Positions 62,707-64,000 of a DNA stretch of 64,000 nucleotides are shown piece by piece. The stretch is taken from assembly GCA_949987705.1 (NCBI GenBank), contig OX465281.1, positions 136,696,876 through 136,760,875 on the forward strand. Reading direction: 5' to 3'. Numbering within the stretch: the stretch's first letter is position 1; each line of letters begins with the position of its first letter. The stretch is from Thereva unica (taxonomy: Eukaryota; Arthropoda; Insecta; Diptera; Therevidae). The notes under the pieces were generated by a model that was given only the letters and a program-made list of their open reading frames with translations, was not told the origin of the DNA and ran no database searches. Position numbers and translations under genes: made by a program.

Positions 62707-64000
62707 ATGGGTCGAAAGCTAGTGGATTTGCGCACTGTAGAATTGAAAAGAGAGTTAAGTAAACGCTCATTGTCAACGGTGGGGGCTAAAAGTTCCCTAA
62801 CCGCCCTGCTTCGAGAAGCTATGGTGAACGAAGGTAAGGATCCTGAAGCCTACATCTTTGAAGACGAGGTAGAAGCGGAGCCAGAAGAATCGACAGTGAG
62901 TATGGCAGAACTTTTTAAGACATTGATGGTGATGAAAGAGGCGCAAGAACGGTCTTCAGCTGCGCAAGAACGGTCTTCAGCTGCGCAAGAACGTGCATCA
63001 GCAGAGATTAAGGAAGTGACAGCCGAGATGAAGGAAGCGCAAGAACGTTCGACTACAGAGATCAAGTCGGAAGTGTTGGCGTTAAAAGATGAACAGAAAC
63101 TGTTAGCAGTAGCTCATGAACGCTCGTTAGCAGAACTCAAAGAGTCTATGGAAGAGCAGAAGAACCAGCTGGAGCAGAAAATCGAATCATTCTCCCTCTC
63201 TGTCGACAACAAGCTAGATAACATGAAAGAAAATGTAAGGAATGATCTGGAAAATCTCGAATCTTCCATCAAAGCAAACGTAAGGAATGATCTAGAAAAA
63301 CTCGAAATTGAACTAGAAACCGTCAGAGCCGATCTAGAAAGAGTAAAGATTCACCACCCAGCGACGGCATCTCATGAAGTCATCGGAGTTAGGAAACTAC
63401 AGCCTCCAACTTTCGACGGGCAAAGCCCATGGCCTACTTATAAGCTTCAATTCGAAGCGGCAGCAGCAGGCAATTTCTGGACTGAGGAGGAAAAAGCAAC
63501 GGCCTTAACGTTGTCATTAAGGGGCACAGCAGCAGAAATATTGCAGTCAATACCAGCAGAACATCGCAACAGCTACGGGTTCTTAGTTCAAGCGCTGGAA
63601 ATGCAGGAGAAACTTTACAACAACTATGCGCCGATATCGAGAGGTTAGTGCATCTGGCTTATCCTAGTTTCGGCCAAGACTACATTAACGAGATAACAAG
63701 AGAGGCTCTTCTTAACTCGTTTGCCGACCGTGATCTGCAAATGGCAGCCAGATTGGCCGGAAAGAAGACTACCCAAGACGTTTTGGCATATGCTCTGGCA
63801 TACGAGGCAGCGAAGCAAGCAACAAGGATTACAGTCCACCTCAGGGGTATCAAAACGACTGAGAACATTTGCCATCGAATCAACACCTCGGAAGTACGTT
63901 GTCGTCTACGATGCTGGAACTGTGGTGAGCCGGGCCATCTACAAAGCAGTTGTCGAAAGCGAAGGAGGGAATCTCCAGGGAGTAGGAGTGGTTCAACATG
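62707..64000 (+). pseudogene. Ty3/Gypsy-like gag with SAP motif and CCHC, one frameshift, cut by window end
   Basis: ATG 62707. Residues 1-45 form a SAP-like motif (ELKRELSKRSLSTVGAKSSL). Residues 70-215 are a long coiled coil with repeated AQERSSA units. Residues 225-310 are gag-like: LQPPTFDGQSPWPTYKLQF, ATALTLSLRG. The frame stops at 63648; a different frame from about 63612 continues ETLQQLCADIERLVHLAYP, AARLAGKKTT, and CWNCGEPGHLQSSC (CCHC, 63912-63953). A short stretch between EMQ and ETLQ seems deleted. Packaging capsid protein; pol would lie beyond 64000. Confidence 0.78.

Overview
This window is eukaryotic, almost certainly from an arthropod and most likely an insect, and consists almost entirely of transposable elements. 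The case rests on spliced coding regions with short GT-AG introns, AT-rich sequence with A/T microsatellites, and the element families present: a Transib/RAG1-like transposase of the arthropod type, five PIF/Harbinger transposase loci, hAT, Tc1, BEL/Pao with an env-like tail, Jockey/CR1-type LINEs, an OTU-carrying LINE, Helitron-like elements with (GTCT)n tracts, and a Ty3/Gypsy-like gag. I found no unambiguous single-copy host gene and cannot name the species.

The layout is one of nested insertions, and many boundaries can be read to the base because the interrupted reading frame resumes on the far side. 1225-6179 is a Transib transposase relic split by a 203-bp MITE (TA), a 921-bp TTAA MITE and a 1.84-kb Harbinger remnant (TTA), which itself carries a LINE fragment. 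7030-13474 is a Harbinger element (SANT gene plus transposase) that split an older repeat; it holds a MITE and a second Harbinger-type MITE into which a 3-kb hAT inserted. A Tc1 gene (13795-15089) holds a 206-bp MITE with an 8-bp duplication. A MITE inserted into its own family lies at 15214-16044.

16239-25990 is a BEL/Pao retroelement with a pol relic and a degraded env-like tail, split by a reverse-oriented tRNA-derived SINE and by a LINE with an intact 936-codon ORF2. 27336-40683 carries exons of a DUF7869-like gene, scattered by a Jockey-type LINE and by two inverted Helitron-like elements loaded with 118-bp tandem repeats (about 17 and 31 units).

A degenerate Tc1 and a gene-free AT-rich stretch follow. 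From 43.9 to 60.2 kb lies another Harbinger locus, split by a 6.8-kb LINE whose first ORF is an OTU-type cysteine protease and by a 7.2-kb hAT-like composite with a perfect 8-bp duplication. That composite contains a small Harbinger element at 52894-55736 whose two spliced genes both read through without a defect; it is the best candidate for an element that is still, or was recently, mobile. The end of the window holds a rearranged Tc1, a fold-back MITE and the start of a Gypsy-like LTR element (TATA box, primer-binding site, SAP/coiled-coil/CCHC gag).

Functionally the loci are parasites and parasites of parasites. Harbinger elements come as a transposase plus a SANT/Myb-like partner; MITEs depend on those enzymes; LINEs and LTR elements supply reverse transcriptases; tandem repeats and hairpins sit inside non-autonomous elements.
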